From: Hymenobacter gummosus
Lineage (GTDB): Bacteria; Bacteroidota; Bacteroidia; Cytophagales; Hymenobacteraceae
Assembly: GCF_003970915.1 (NCBI RefSeq)
Contig: NZ_RXOF01000006.1
Location: forward strand, 329,991 to 393,990
Direction: 5' to 3'
Length of the DNA: 64,000 bases
The notes under the pieces: generated by a model
Seen by the model: the letters and a program-made list of their open reading frames with translations, nothing else
What the model was told of the DNA's origin: nothing
Database searches by the model: none
In this document: piece after piece, positions 34,100-42,405 of the stretch
Position numbering within the stretch: position 1 is the first letter of the stretch
Layout: each line of letters opens with the position of its first letter
Made by a program: the position numbers and the translations under genes

Positions 34100-35239
34100 C
34101 TAGAACGCCTTCCCGTGCGTCTGGCGCATCAGGGCCTGTACCACGGCCGGGGCGTGGCGCAGGGTGCCCACCACGGCATTGGTGAGCCGGGGGCCGCCGA
34201 ACAAGCCCTGCACCCAGCGCCCTACCCGCAGCCGCCCGGCAAACTCGCGCTGCCAGGCCCGGGTGTAGGCCGCTTCCAGGGCCGGGCGCGGGAGCTGCCC
34301 GCCCAGAAAAGCGTCGATGTGGCCGGCGGCCAGGGCAGCGCCGTGCATGGCCATGGCCATGCCGTTGCCGCAGAGCGGGGTGATGAGGCCGGCCGCGTCG
34401 CCGCACATGAGCACGTGCTGCTCCACACAGGTTTTCGGGGCGAAGGAAATTTCGTTGATGACCTCCGGCGCCGCGTACAGCCGCTCCGATTCGGCCAGAA
34501 TGCGTCGCAGGTGCGGATTCTGGCCCAGCACGTCGGCTTCCAGGGCCGGAATGCTGCCCGCCCCGCGCAGCTGCTCCCGGGTGGTGAGGTAGCAGAAGCA
34601 GTAGCGCCCGTGTTCCACCGCCGAGAGGCCCGCGTAGCCGTCCGGGAAGTTGTGCAGGGCAATCAGGTCGGGCGGAAAGTCGAGGCGCAGGTGGTACTTG
34701 ACGCCCACGTATGGGGAGCGTTGCCGGAAAAACGCCCGGCCCAGCTGCCGGTCGAGGGTGGCGCGCTTGCCGTGGGTGCCCAGCACCACGCGGGCCGTCA
34801 GCTCCTCGCCCCCGGCCAGGCGCACCCGAAACTGGTCGGCAGCCGCCTCAAACTGCACCCCGGCCACCGTAGCGCCCAGCCGAAACTGCACGCCCCGCGC
34901 CCGGGCCCGCTGGTACAAGAACTCGTCGAGGGCGTAGCGGCTCACGCCGAAACCGCCCAGGTCCAGCGGGGCCGTGAGCGTGCGCCCGCCCGGTGCCGAA
35001 AGCAGGAAACGCCGGATGCGAGCCGGACTGAGCGGTTCCGGGTCGGCCCCGAGCCGGCGCAGGTAGGGCAGCACCTCGTTCGACACGTACTCGCCGCAAA
35101 CGCGGTGGAAGGGGTAGTGCCGCCGCTCCACCAGCGTCACCCGCCGGCCGCGCCCGGCCAGATCCAGCGCCGCCGTGAGGCCGGCCAGGCCGCCGCCAAT
35201 AATCAGAATATCACAATCAGCGCGGGCGGCGAGGGTCAC
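34100..35239 (-). CDS. FAD-dependent oxidoreductase of the type III PKS cassette
   Basis: A 379-residue flavoprotein of the geranylgeranyl-reductase/aromatic-hydroxylase fold. The FAD-binding GGGLAG is at 15-20, the family motif RVCGEYVSNEVLPYL follows, and a second FAD contact CGDAAGLITPLCGNG is near 285. Start codon is GTG at 35237-35239. As first gene of the cassette it probably hydroxylates or reduces the polyketide product, as SrsC does in Streptomyces; substrate is inferred. Element A separates it from the PKS gene. Confidence 0.88.
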   Translation of the reverse strand: MTLAARADCDILIIGGGLAGLTAALDLAGRGRRVTLVERRHYPFHRVCGEYVSNEVLPYLRRLGADPEPLSPARIRRFLLSAPGGRTLTAPLDLGGFGVSRYALDEFLYQRARARGVQFRLGATVAGVQFEAAADQFRVRLAGGEELTARVVLGTHGKRATLDRQLGRAFFRQRSPYVGVKYHLRLDFPPDLIALHNFPDGYAGLSAVEHGRYCFCYLTTREQLRGAGSIPALEADVLGQNPHLRRILAESERLYAAPEVINEISFAPKTCVEQHVLMCGDAAGLITPLCGNGMAMAMHGAALAAGHIDAFLGGQLPRPALEAAYTRAWQREFAGRLRVGRWVQGLFGGPRLTNAVVGTLRHAPAVVQALMRQTHGKAF

Positions 35240-35353
35240 ACAATCGGGTGATTAAGCGAGAAAAAACGCCCATTGGCGGGCATTTAGTATACGATTATCG
35301 GAAAGCTACCAGACAAGCCCTATATTTTGATAACTTATTTCAGAATAAGCCGT

Positions 35354-35361
35354 TAATTTTG
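35354..35361 (+). promoter_or_regulatory. -7 box TAATTTTG
   Basis: Exact TAnnTTTG match 76 bases upstream of the 35437 start, inside an A+T-rich stretch (35280-35380) between divergent genes. No well-spaced -33 TTG. Confidence 0.4.
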
Positions 35362-35436
35362 CTGACGATTTGCGCTGTCACGCGGCGTCCGCATCACCCT
35401 CCCACACACGACGCCCGACCTACCTGCATCCTGCTT

Positions 35437-35811
35437 ATGTACAAACGACTACTTTACGCTGTTCTGGTGACTGCTGTTAGCCTATGCGCCCTGCCAAGCA
35501 GTTTACCCGCTACCGCTGCCGCGCGCCAGTCGGCGCCGCGCCCGGCCGTGGCATCTGAAGAGAAAAACATCGTGGTGTACCCCAATCCCAGCTCGGGCGT
35601 GGTACACATCTCCGTTACTGGCTTCGAAGGCCGCAAAACGGAGCTGCGCGTGCTCAACGTCATCGGCACGGTGGTGTACCGCGAAACCATTACGGAGCTG
35701 GATAACCGCTTCACCCGCACGCTCGATTTGAGCCGCTTCGCCAGCGGCCTGTACTACGTCAAAATCGACGCGGACAACAACAGCGTGATGCGCAAGCTGG
35801 TAATTCGCTAG
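35437..35811 (+). CDS. Minimal T9SS protein: signal peptide plus sorting domain only
   Basis: A 124-residue protein made of a signal peptide (MYKRLLYAVLVTAVSLCALPSSLPATAAA), a ~15-residue linker and a complete T9SS type A sorting domain (VVYPNPSSGVVHISVTGFEGRK, then FASGLYYVKIDADNNSVMRKLVIR). There is no functional passenger domain. It could be a small surface protein, a decoy or regulator of the T9SS, or the remaining end of a larger protein. The start is well supported by the signal peptide; a strong terminator follows. Confidence 0.85.
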   Translation: MYKRLLYAVLVTAVSLCALPSSLPATAAARQSAPRPAVASEEKNIVVYPNPSSGVVHISVTGFEGRKTELRVLNVIGTVVYRETITELDNRFTRTLDLSRFASGLYYVKIDADNNSVMRKLVIR

Positions 35812-35835
35812 CAATTCCGACTTCTAGCTTACCGC

Positions 35836-35874
35836 GCGGGCGGCTTCCTTCTGGGGAGGCCGCCCGCTTCGTTT
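35836..35874 (+). terminator. Rho-independent terminator
   Basis: GCGGGCGGC (35836-35844) and GCCGCCCGC (35859-35867) with a 14-base loop, followed by TTCGTTT. Confidence 0.75.
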
Positions 35875-35957
35875 GATAGCGGCTGGCTCGACGGCCGCGG
35901 GCCCGGGCTCCAGACTCGCCGGAGCCATGGGACAGCCGCCCCGAACCCGCCGGGCGC

Positions 35958-35988
35958 AAAAAAGCCCTTCCGGCGAACCGGAAGGGCT
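35958..35988 (-). terminator. Rho-independent terminator of the 34-aa ORF
   Basis: Perfect 11-bp arms (35963-35973 and 35978-35988) with a TTCG loop on the minus strand and a TTTTTT tail. Confidence 0.88.
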
Positions 35989-36013
35989 GACAGTGCGAAA
36001 CGAAAACCCGGGA

Positions 36014-36118
36014 TTAGCGACGGGCGCGAACCGGTACCGGCTGGAGCTGAGGTTTGCGGCCGCCCAGGAGGCGGTTCAGCAGCGCAGCCAGTTGTTCGGC
36101 GAGCGAATTCAGCGTCAT
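36014..36118 (-). CDS. Small ORF, 34 aa, unknown function
   Basis: ATG at 36118 to TAA at 36014. The peptide begins MTLNSLAEQLAALLNRLLGG and ends in a basic tail (VPVRARR). The first 18 residues would form an amphipathic helix with leucines on one face; the tail is positive. It is followed 26 bases later by a perfect terminator and preceded by the flavin monooxygenase gene (60-base gap), with a TAC-TTTG sequence between them that could be a promoter. No family is recognised. The helix, codon bias and terminator support a real small gene, possibly membrane-active or a leader peptide. Confidence 0.5.
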   Translation of the reverse strand: MTLNSLAEQLAALLNRLLGGRKPQLQPVPVRARR

Positions 36119-36178
36119 GGAAGAGTACAAAAAAAGTGAAAGCCTACAGACCAAAGTACGTAGTTTAACCCATCGGGG

Positions 36179-37285
36179 CTAACTCTGGTTTCCTTTTTTT
36201 CGCTCAACCGTAGCTGGCGCCGTCAGAAGCTGCTTTATTACTCGTTGAGCGTCGCGCGCCACGCCGCCCATCAGGGCCGAGCCGCGGCTGTCGAGCCAGG
36301 GCAAACCGAGGAAAGCCAGGCCGGGCACCTCGCTCAGGCCGCGGTGGTGGCGGGGGTGGCCTTGGGCGTCGAGCACGGGCAGATCAATCCAGCCGTAATC
36401 GGGGCGGAAGCCGGTGGCCCACACCACGGCCTGCAGCGGCGGCGTGGTAGCCCGGAGGCCTTCCAGCGCCGCGCCCCGCACCTGCCGGGCCCGCCCGATG
36501 AAATGGGCAGTGGGCAGCCGGCGCAGGGCGTAGTAAGGGCCGGCTACCACGGGCTCGGGCTGCCGGTGCATGAAGCCCCCCACCAGCCCGTGCCGCGAAG
36601 CCCGAAACAGGCCCAGCAGGCTCATGGTGGTCCACATAGCCATGTTGTTGGGCACGGCCTTGATGCGCTCATCGAAGGCTACGTACACCGGGCGGCCGGT
36701 GGCGGCCAGCTCGGCGGCAATCTGCACGGCGGAATTGCCGCTGCCCACCACGGCCACCGGTCCCGCACCCGGCAGCTGCTCGGGCCGCTGATAGACGCTG
36801 CTGTGCAGCTGCTGCACCTCGGGCGGCAGCGTGGCAGCCCAGGCGGGCACCTTGGCCGCCGCAAAGCCGCCCGTGCACACCACCACCCGCCGGGCAATGT
36901 AGCGCGTGCCGTCGGCCGTCAGCACCTCGAAGCCGCTGCCGCCGATGCCGCCGAGGCGCACCACCGGCTGGTTCAGGCGGATATCGAAGGCAAAATGCGC
37001 GGCGTACCGGCGCAGGTAGTCGGCGGCCTCGTCCTTGGTGGGGTAGCGGCGCGGCGGGCCGGGCCAGGGCAGCCCTGGCAGCCCGCTGGCCCAGGCGGGC
37101 GAAAACAGCCGCAGCGAGTCGTAGCGCGTGGCCCACTGCTGGCCCACGGCCCCGGCCCGCTCCAGCACGATGCAGGCCACGCCGGCCCGCTGCAGGTAGT
37201 AGGCCGCCGCCAGCCCGGCCTGCCCGGCCCCGATGACGAGGGTATCGGTACGAAATTCGGCGGAGGCGGGCAAGCTGTCGGGCAT
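36179..37285 (-). CDS. Flavin-containing monooxygenase-like NAD(P)/FAD oxidoreductase
   Basis: A 368-residue flavoprotein of the CzcO/YrpG type. Two Rossmann motifs are present: GAGQAG for FAD near residue 20 and VGSGNSA for NADPH near residue 180, plus ATGFRPDYGW in the second half. Such proteins are annotated as monooxygenases or putative potassium/metal transport-linked oxidoreductases; no substrate can be named. The start MPDSLPASAEF removes a poorly conserved extension. It may be transcribed together with the 34-aa ORF downstream. Confidence 0.87.
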   Translation of the reverse strand: MPDSLPASAEFRTDTLVIGAGQAGLAAAYYLQRAGVACIVLERAGAVGQQWATRYDSLRLFSPAWASGLPGLPWPGPPRRYPTKDEAADYLRRYAAHFAFDIRLNQPVVRLGGIGGSGFEVLTADGTRYIARRVVVCTGGFAAAKVPAWAATLPPEVQQLHSSVYQRPEQLPGAGPVAVVGSGNSAVQIAAELAATGRPVYVAFDERIKAVPNNMAMWTTMSLLGLFRASRHGLVGGFMHRQPEPVVAGPYYALRRLPTAHFIGRARQVRGAALEGLRATTPPLQAVVWATGFRPDYGWIDLPVLDAQGHPRHHRGLSEVPGLAFLGLPWLDSRGSALMGGVARDAQRVIKQLLTAPATVERKKGNQS

Positions 37286-37405
37286 CGGAGCGAGGGGAAA
37301 GCGGCAAAAGCCCGCAAAGAAACTACTACGCAATCAATAAGGCCGGGCCCGGTATTGGCGGACTACCGGGTGAGCGGGGTCGGCAGCCCCGGGCAACCGA
37401 CGCTC

Positions 37406-37535
37406 GAAAGCCTGCCTGGCCGCGCCGTTCTGCGGTTTCGCGCCGCACCGAGGCGGGCATGAGGGCCCACCCGGCACCGGATTGGCGCCCGCGGCGCCAC
37501 GCCGAACCGCAGAATAGCCTGGCCAGGAAGGTTTC
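37406..37535. repeat. Degenerate inverted repeat
   Basis: About 33-bp arms at 37406-37440 and 37503-37535 match imperfectly in inverted orientation (CCTGGCC and TTCTGCGGTT blocks are shared). It occupies the gap between two minus-strand oxidoreductase genes. Confidence 0.4.
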
Positions 37536-37551
37536 CGCGTAACCCGCCCCG

Positions 37552-39624
37552 CTAAGGCCGCGCTCCTACCACATCCTGCCCCAGCCCGACCGGGGCGCGG
37601 TCGGGACGGTCGGCGGCCAGGTCGGCTTTCAGGTGCTGGGCGGTGTGGTGGGCCAACGCCATGATGGTGAGCATGGGGTTGACGCCGCTGCAGGCCGGGA
37701 AGGCCGAGCCGTCGGCCACGTAGAGGCCGCGCAGCTCGTAGGTTTCGCCTGTGGGACTGGTGGGGTGGTCGTGGCGGCGGCCGCCCATGCGGCAGGTGCT
37801 CATCTGGTGGGCGCTGTAGAGGTTGAAGCGGTTCGGGCCCCAGTTCAGCGCGGGCAGGCCGTCGAGCACGGCTGGGTTCAGGATGCGGCCGTCCTGCGCC
37901 CGCAGCCGGGGCAGCGTGCCGTGGGGCAGCAGCACGGTATGGGCTCCGGCGGCGGCGTGGATTTCGGCGGCGGTGCGCACCCCGGCCAGCAGGCTGCCGC
38001 GGTCGAAGCGGCTGAGGCGGTAGTCAATCAGCGGCTGGCCCTGGGCATCGGGGCGTACCCGGCCGCCGTCCCGGTCGCGGGTCAGCACGATGAAGGAGCC
38101 CAGGTGGGCGGCCTGCTGCATGAGCTGCTTGTGCTCGGTGCCGGAGGTCCAGGGCAGGGTCATGGCCATCAGCCCCAGGTGGGCCGGCGGCGTCTCGATT
38201 TTGGCGCCGAAGTTGGTGCCGTGCAGCCGGGTGCAGCTGTCGTTTACCACCGACATACTCGGGCCGTACCAGGGCTCAATCAACTCCGGGTAAATGCCCG
38301 TGACGGCCACGGTGGGGTGCAGGTGCAGGTGCCGGCCCAGGTGCGCGTGGCTCAGGCCGCTGCGCAAGAGCAACGTGGGCGTCTGAATGGCCCCGCCAGC
38401 TACCACCACGCGCTTGGCCTGCACCATGATGCGCAGGCGGCGGCCGTCGGCGCTGGTATGCCAGGCTTCGGCGCCGGTGGCGCGGCCGGCCTGTTGGGTG
38501 AGGCGCGTCACCTCGGTGTCGGGCAGCAGGCGGGCCCCGTGCCGGGCGGCGGTTTTCAGGTAGGTGTTCAGCGTACCCTGCTTCACGCCGTACCGGTCGC
38601 CGAAGGTGCTGAAGCCCAAGCCGCGGAAGTGCGCATCGGAGTCGTCGAGGCCCAGCTCATTGCGCGGAATCAGGCGCGTATGCTGGCCCAGGCGCCGGGA
38701 GCCGTCGAGCAGGGCCTGGTTCTGCCCGTTGTGCCGCCCGTAGTCGATGTTGACGTGCAGGGCCCGGGCCACGGCGTCGAGGCTGGCCTGGAAGGCGGGC
38801 TGGGTGAAATGCGGGGCGTCGTGCTCCCGCGCCCACTCTTCGAGCACGTAATCGGGGGTGCGGAAGGAGCCGGCCCAGTTGACGGTGGTGCCGCCGCCCA
38901 GGCAGGAGCCGGCCAGCAAAGTCACGCCGCCGTCGGTGGTGCCGAGGGTGCCGCGGGCGTCGTAGAGGCGGCCAATCATGTCGGCCTCGCGCTGGGTAAA
39001 GTCGCAGCCGTGGCAGTAGGGGCCTTTGTCGAGCACCAGCACGTCGTGGCCCGCTTCGGCCAGCTCGCCGGCCACCACGCCCCCGCCGGCCCCGCTGCCA
39101 ATGACCAGCACCTCGCAGGTGTAGGTCACGTCGGCGGTGGGCTGCAGCGTGGGCAGGGGCCGCACGGTATCGACGGGCTGGCCGTCGGTGAGGCCGGTAG
39201 GGCCGGGGTAGCCGGCGGCGGCCCAGGCCGGGTTGGCCTCGCCGGCGGGCGAATCGGCGTAGTAGAGGAAGGTGAGCAGCTTGCGCAGGGCCTGGAAGCC
39301 CTGGCGCAGCGGCGGCAGCGGGCTGTCGGCCCAGCTCTGCAGCAGCTGCTCCCGCTGGGCCGCCGTCAGCTGGCCGAAGGACTTGAGCGGCCCGAGCCAG
39401 CTCAGGCCCAGCAGCGGGTTTTCAAGCAAGGTGAGCAACTGCCCGAACTGGGCCTGCGCGGCGGCGGGCTGGGCCGCCAGGGCCGCTTCGAGCAGCTCCA
39501 GCCGCAGGCCCTCGGAGCCGGCGCGCCGCCAGAACTCGGGGGCACCAGTGGGCTCAGAGAGGCTGGGAATGAAGGTATCGGCGAGCTGCAGCAAGAGCTG
39601 CCGGTGGGAGGCGGTGAGGTTCAT
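37552..39624 (-). CDS. GMC-family oxidoreductase, long-chain alcohol oxidase-like
   Basis: A 690-residue flavoenzyme. An extra N-terminal helical domain (1-165) precedes the FAD-binding Rossmann motif GSGAGG (176-181); LGGGTTVNWAGSF and the C-terminal SAHQMSTCRMGG carry the GMC signature. The N-terminal extension and length match fatty-alcohol-oxidase-type GMC proteins rather than glucose or choline oxidases. The aldehyde dehydrogenase upstream on the same strand could complete oxidation of an alcohol to an acid. Substrate is inferred. The start at 39624 matches the N-terminal helix of relatives. Confidence 0.88.
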   Translation of the reverse strand: MNLTASHRQLLLQLADTFIPSLSEPTGAPEFWRRAGSEGLRLELLEAALAAQPAAAQAQFGQLLTLLENPLLGLSWLGPLKSFGQLTAAQREQLLQSWADSPLPPLRQGFQALRKLLTFLYYADSPAGEANPAWAAAGYPGPTGLTDGQPVDTVRPLPTLQPTADVTYTCEVLVIGSGAGGGVVAGELAEAGHDVLVLDKGPYCHGCDFTQREADMIGRLYDARGTLGTTDGGVTLLAGSCLGGGTTVNWAGSFRTPDYVLEEWAREHDAPHFTQPAFQASLDAVARALHVNIDYGRHNGQNQALLDGSRRLGQHTRLIPRNELGLDDSDAHFRGLGFSTFGDRYGVKQGTLNTYLKTAARHGARLLPDTEVTRLTQQAGRATGAEAWHTSADGRRLRIMVQAKRVVVAGGAIQTPTLLLRSGLSHAHLGRHLHLHPTVAVTGIYPELIEPWYGPSMSVVNDSCTRLHGTNFGAKIETPPAHLGLMAMTLPWTSGTEHKQLMQQAAHLGSFIVLTRDRDGGRVRPDAQGQPLIDYRLSRFDRGSLLAGVRTAAEIHAAAGAHTVLLPHGTLPRLRAQDGRILNPAVLDGLPALNWGPNRFNLYSAHQMSTCRMGGRRHDHPTSPTGETYELRGLYVADGSAFPACSGVNPMLTIMALAHHTAQHLKADLAADRPDRAPVGLGQDVVGARP

Positions 39625-39724
39625 GCGGGGCGGTTCGGACCGGAGCGCGGCGGGCATTCTGCCGCGGGCCGCTACGGGTCAGAAAAGGTAAGCATTTCCC
39701 CAAATAAAGTCGGCATGCCGAGTA

Positions 39725-39780
39725 GTTAGTGAGTTAGTGAGTTAGTGAGTTAGTGAGTTAGTGAGTTAGTGAGTTAGTGA
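39725..39780. repeat. Seven-copy tandem repeat of GTTAGTGA
   Basis: Seven perfect 8-bp units, 100 to 156 bases upstream of the GMC gene start. Perfect short tandem repeats can change copy number by slippage and may alter promoter spacing here. Confidence 0.95.
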
Positions 39781-39814
39781 GGCGTACTCGCCTGCTGATG
39801 CTGGGTTTCGTCCA

Positions 39815-40015
39815 CAGCCGCAGCGCGGCGCCATATTGGTAGAACCGAACGGACAGAAGAAATCAGAGCTGCAGGGCAGCGGCATGGTACCGGCGCCGCG
39901 TGCGCGTCAACGGCTGTGCAACATCAGCAACCTCAGCACGGCCATGCCGCTGCGCTGCAGCTCAAGTCCGTGTTCGACTTTGAAATGCTACCAACATGGC
40001 GCCGCGCTGCGGCTG
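39815..40015. mobile_element. Nested inverted-repeat element, 201 bp
   Basis: Outer 28-bp arms (39815-39842 and 39988-40015) match at 27 of 28 positions. An inner pair (GAGCTGCAG-GCAGCGGCATGG, about 39867-39888 and 39942-39963) matches at 21 of 22. The bases between the arms are not conserved. It encodes nothing and lies between the ALDH and GMC genes, so it is a MITE- or REP-like palindrome. Confidence 0.75.
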
Positions 40016-40064
40016 TAGGGCCGCCATGATGCCTGATAAAGCGGGCTTTCCGACTCGTTCTACC

Positions 40065-41522
40065 TCAACCCAGGTACTTCAGCAGCACGTCCACCAGGCC
40101 CTGCACTTTGGGCGTGTAGGGCGGGTAGAACAGCTTGATGCCGGTGCGGCCGGTGCGCTGGCGCAGCACGGCTTTTTCGTTGGAGAAGGCCACGAAGCCG
40201 TAGTGCCCGTGCGCCCGCCCGATGCCGCTGTTGCCGGAGCCGCCGAAGGGCAGCTCCGGGTGGCCCAGGTGAATCAGCGTATCGTTCAGGCAGGCGCCGC
40301 CGGCGGGCACCCGCGCCAGCAGGTAGCGCTGGGCTTCCGTGCTGCGGGCAAACAGGTACAGGGCCAGGGGCCGGGGCCGGGCGTTGATGAAGTCGGCCGC
40401 TTCCATCAGGTTGGCGCAGGTGACGACGGGCAGCAGCGGCCCGAAGATTTCCTCCTGCATCAGCCGCGCGTCCAGGGGCACGTCGACGAGCACGGTGGGC
40501 TCGATAAAGCACTGGGCCTGGTCGACGCCGCCGCCCAGGGCCACGGTGGCGCCGCGCTGCTGGGCGTCTTCGAGCAGGCCGGCCAGGCGCTGAAAATGCT
40601 GCCCGTTGACGATGCGCGCAAACGACTTCGACGCCGCTACGCCGGCGCCTTCGGCGTCGTAGAAGCGGCTGAGCACGGCGCGGATTTCGGCTACCAGCGC
40701 CTCGCGGATGCTTTCGTGCACCAGCAGGTAATCGGGGGCTACGCAGGTCTGGCCGGCATTGACGCACTTGCCCCACACCAGCTTTTCGGCCGCGTCGCGC
40801 AAATCGGCGGAGGCATCCACCACGGCCGGGCTTTTGCCGCCCAGCTCCAGCGTCACGCTGGTCAGGTGCTCGGCGGCGGCGCGCATCACCACCTTGCCCA
40901 CCTGCGGCGAGCCGGTGAAGAAAATGTGGTCGAAGGGCAGCGCGAGCAGCGCGGTGGCTACTTCCTTGTCGCCGGGTACCACGGCCACCTCGGCCGGGTC
41001 GAACAGCTCCCCGACCATGCGCGCGAGCAGGGCGGCCACGGCGGGCGTCATTTCGGAGGGCTTGAGCACGCAGCAGTTGCCGGCAGCCAGGGCCGAGGCC
41101 AGCGGGCCCACCGCCAGGTAAAAGGGGTAGTTCCAGGGCGCGATGATGAGGGCCACGCCCTTGGGCTCGTACTGCACCCAGGAGGTGGTGCCCAGCAAGG
41201 CCAGCGGGGTGCCCACCCGGCGCGGGGCCATCCACTGCTTCAGGTGCTTGAGGGCGTGGCGGATTTCGGCCTGGGTGGCGTACACCTCGGTCACGTCGGT
41301 TTCCAGGGCGGGCTTGCCGAAATCCTGGCGCAGGGCCTCCTGAATGGCGGCGCGGTTGCGGGTTATCCACTCGTGCAGGCGCCGCAGGCGGGCGGCCCGC
41401 TCGGTCACGGTTTCGCGGCGCAGCACGGCGCTGCGGGCCTGCTGGCGACGCAGCAGGTCGGCCAGGGACTCGGTGGTGGCGGGGAGCGGGGCGGGCGGGA
41501 GCGGCACGGCAGGGTCAGGCAT
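40065..41522 (-). CDS. Aldehyde dehydrogenase family protein
   Basis: A 485-residue NAD(P)-dependent dehydrogenase of the class 3-like group (fatty or aromatic aldehydes). Catalytic residues are N131 (APWNYPF), E226 (LELGGK) and C260 (NAGQTC). The C-terminal LPFGGSGNSGIGRAHGHYGF is typical of class 3 enzymes, and no membrane tail is present. The ATG at 41522 is preferred to an upstream GTG. It precedes the GMC oxidase on the same strand; together they could oxidise long-chain alcohols to acids. Confidence 0.94.
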   Translation of the reverse strand: MPDPAVPLPPAPLPATTESLADLLRRQQARSAVLRRETVTERAARLRRLHEWITRNRAAIQEALRQDFGKPALETDVTEVYATQAEIRHALKHLKQWMAPRRVGTPLALLGTTSWVQYEPKGVALIIAPWNYPFYLAVGPLASALAAGNCCVLKPSEMTPAVAALLARMVGELFDPAEVAVVPGDKEVATALLALPFDHIFFTGSPQVGKVVMRAAAEHLTSVTLELGGKSPAVVDASADLRDAAEKLVWGKCVNAGQTCVAPDYLLVHESIREALVAEIRAVLSRFYDAEGAGVAASKSFARIVNGQHFQRLAGLLEDAQQRGATVALGGGVDQAQCFIEPTVLVDVPLDARLMQEEIFGPLLPVVTCANLMEAADFINARPRPLALYLFARSTEAQRYLLARVPAGGACLNDTLIHLGHPELPFGGSGNSGIGRAHGHYGFVAFSNEKAVLRQRTGRTGIKLFYPPYTPKVQGLVDVLLKYLG

Positions 41523-41668
41523 AGGGGGCACGGACGAAGCCGCGGCGGCGGCTCCTGGCTAAAGTACGCGGAAATAGCCGGCTACCGCTGCCGGGCAAAG
41601 GCGGTATTTAGGCCCCCGCCGGCGTATCTTACGCCTTCATCCGCTCCTCTCTCCGCTTTCCTTTGCGC

Positions 41669-42202
41669 ATGACTACCAATCCGCCGCTGCTGCAGGGCAG
41701 CCTGGTGACGCTTCGCCCGCTGACCCCGGCCGACAAGGAGTTGTTTTACCAGTGGGCCGTGCGCTCCGACGCCACGCCGTTCATCTTCGAGGGCGAAGGC
41801 GGGGCCGCGCTGCCCACCTGGGAGCAGCTGTTTGCCGATTACCAGCCCCATTACTTCGACGGCTCTGACCCGGCCCTGGGCCAGTCCTTCGGCATCGTGG
41901 TGAACGGGCAGCCCATCGGGCAGGTCAACTACGACAGCATCGATCCGCTCGACAACTCCACCGAGCTGGACATCTGGATTGCCAGCCGCACCGATACCAG
42001 CCGCGGCTACGGCACCGATGCGCTGAATACCCTGGTCGACTACTTGTTTGCCCAGCTCGGCGTGGAGCTGTGCACCATCGTGCCGGCGGCTTCCAATACC
42101 CGCGCCGTGCGCACCTACGAGAAGGCCGGCTTCCGACTGGCCCGCGAGGTTACCCACAACCAGGTGCGCTGGCTGCACATGGAGCGGCAGCGGCCGGTGT
42201 AG
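41669..42202 (+). CDS. GNAT N-acetyltransferase (RimJ/RimL type)
   Basis: A 177-residue acetyl-CoA-dependent transferase. The core shows the start TLRPLTPADKELFYQWAV, GQVNYDSIDPLDNSTELDIWIAS and the acetyl-CoA loop RGYGTDAL, followed by NTRAVRTYEKAGFRLARE. Members acetylate N-termini, antibiotics or small amines; the substrate is unknown. It is divergent from the ALDH gene and followed by a ~200-bp gap before the STAS-like gene. Confidence 0.93.
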   Translation: MTTNPPLLQGSLVTLRPLTPADKELFYQWAVRSDATPFIFEGEGGAALPTWEQLFADYQPHYFDGSDPALGQSFGIVVNGQPIGQVNYDSIDPLDNSTELDIWIASRTDTSRGYGTDALNTLVDYLFAQLGVELCTIVPAASNTRAVRTYEKAGFRLAREVTHNQVRWLHMERQRPV

Positions 42203-42405
42203 CGGGCCCGGTTATCCACAAAGTTTTCCACAGACTGTGTATTTCCCGGTCAGCAGCCGGTTTTCGGCGTCGGTATTCTGCCGCGGCGCGCTTATGTTTG
42301 TTGGGTTATTCGGCCTGGGCCCTTGCCGGGCCGTTTTGGCGCGTTCCGCCGCCCCGAAGCCCTGAATCTATCCATCCGAGTCGCCCCGTGCGCCCTCTTG
42401 CCCTG

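Noticed and set aside
37406-37535. Terminator between the GMC and flavin monooxygenase genes
   Set aside because: The palindrome is imperfect and has no T-tract, so it is listed only as a degenerate repeat.
37633-39729. 698-codon frame antisense to the GMC oxidase gene
   Set aside because: Artefact of base composition; the minus-strand frame has all GMC motifs.
39725-39780. Possible CRISPR array
   Set aside because: The repeats are 8 bp with no spacers; a simple tandem repeat, and no cas genes are in the window.
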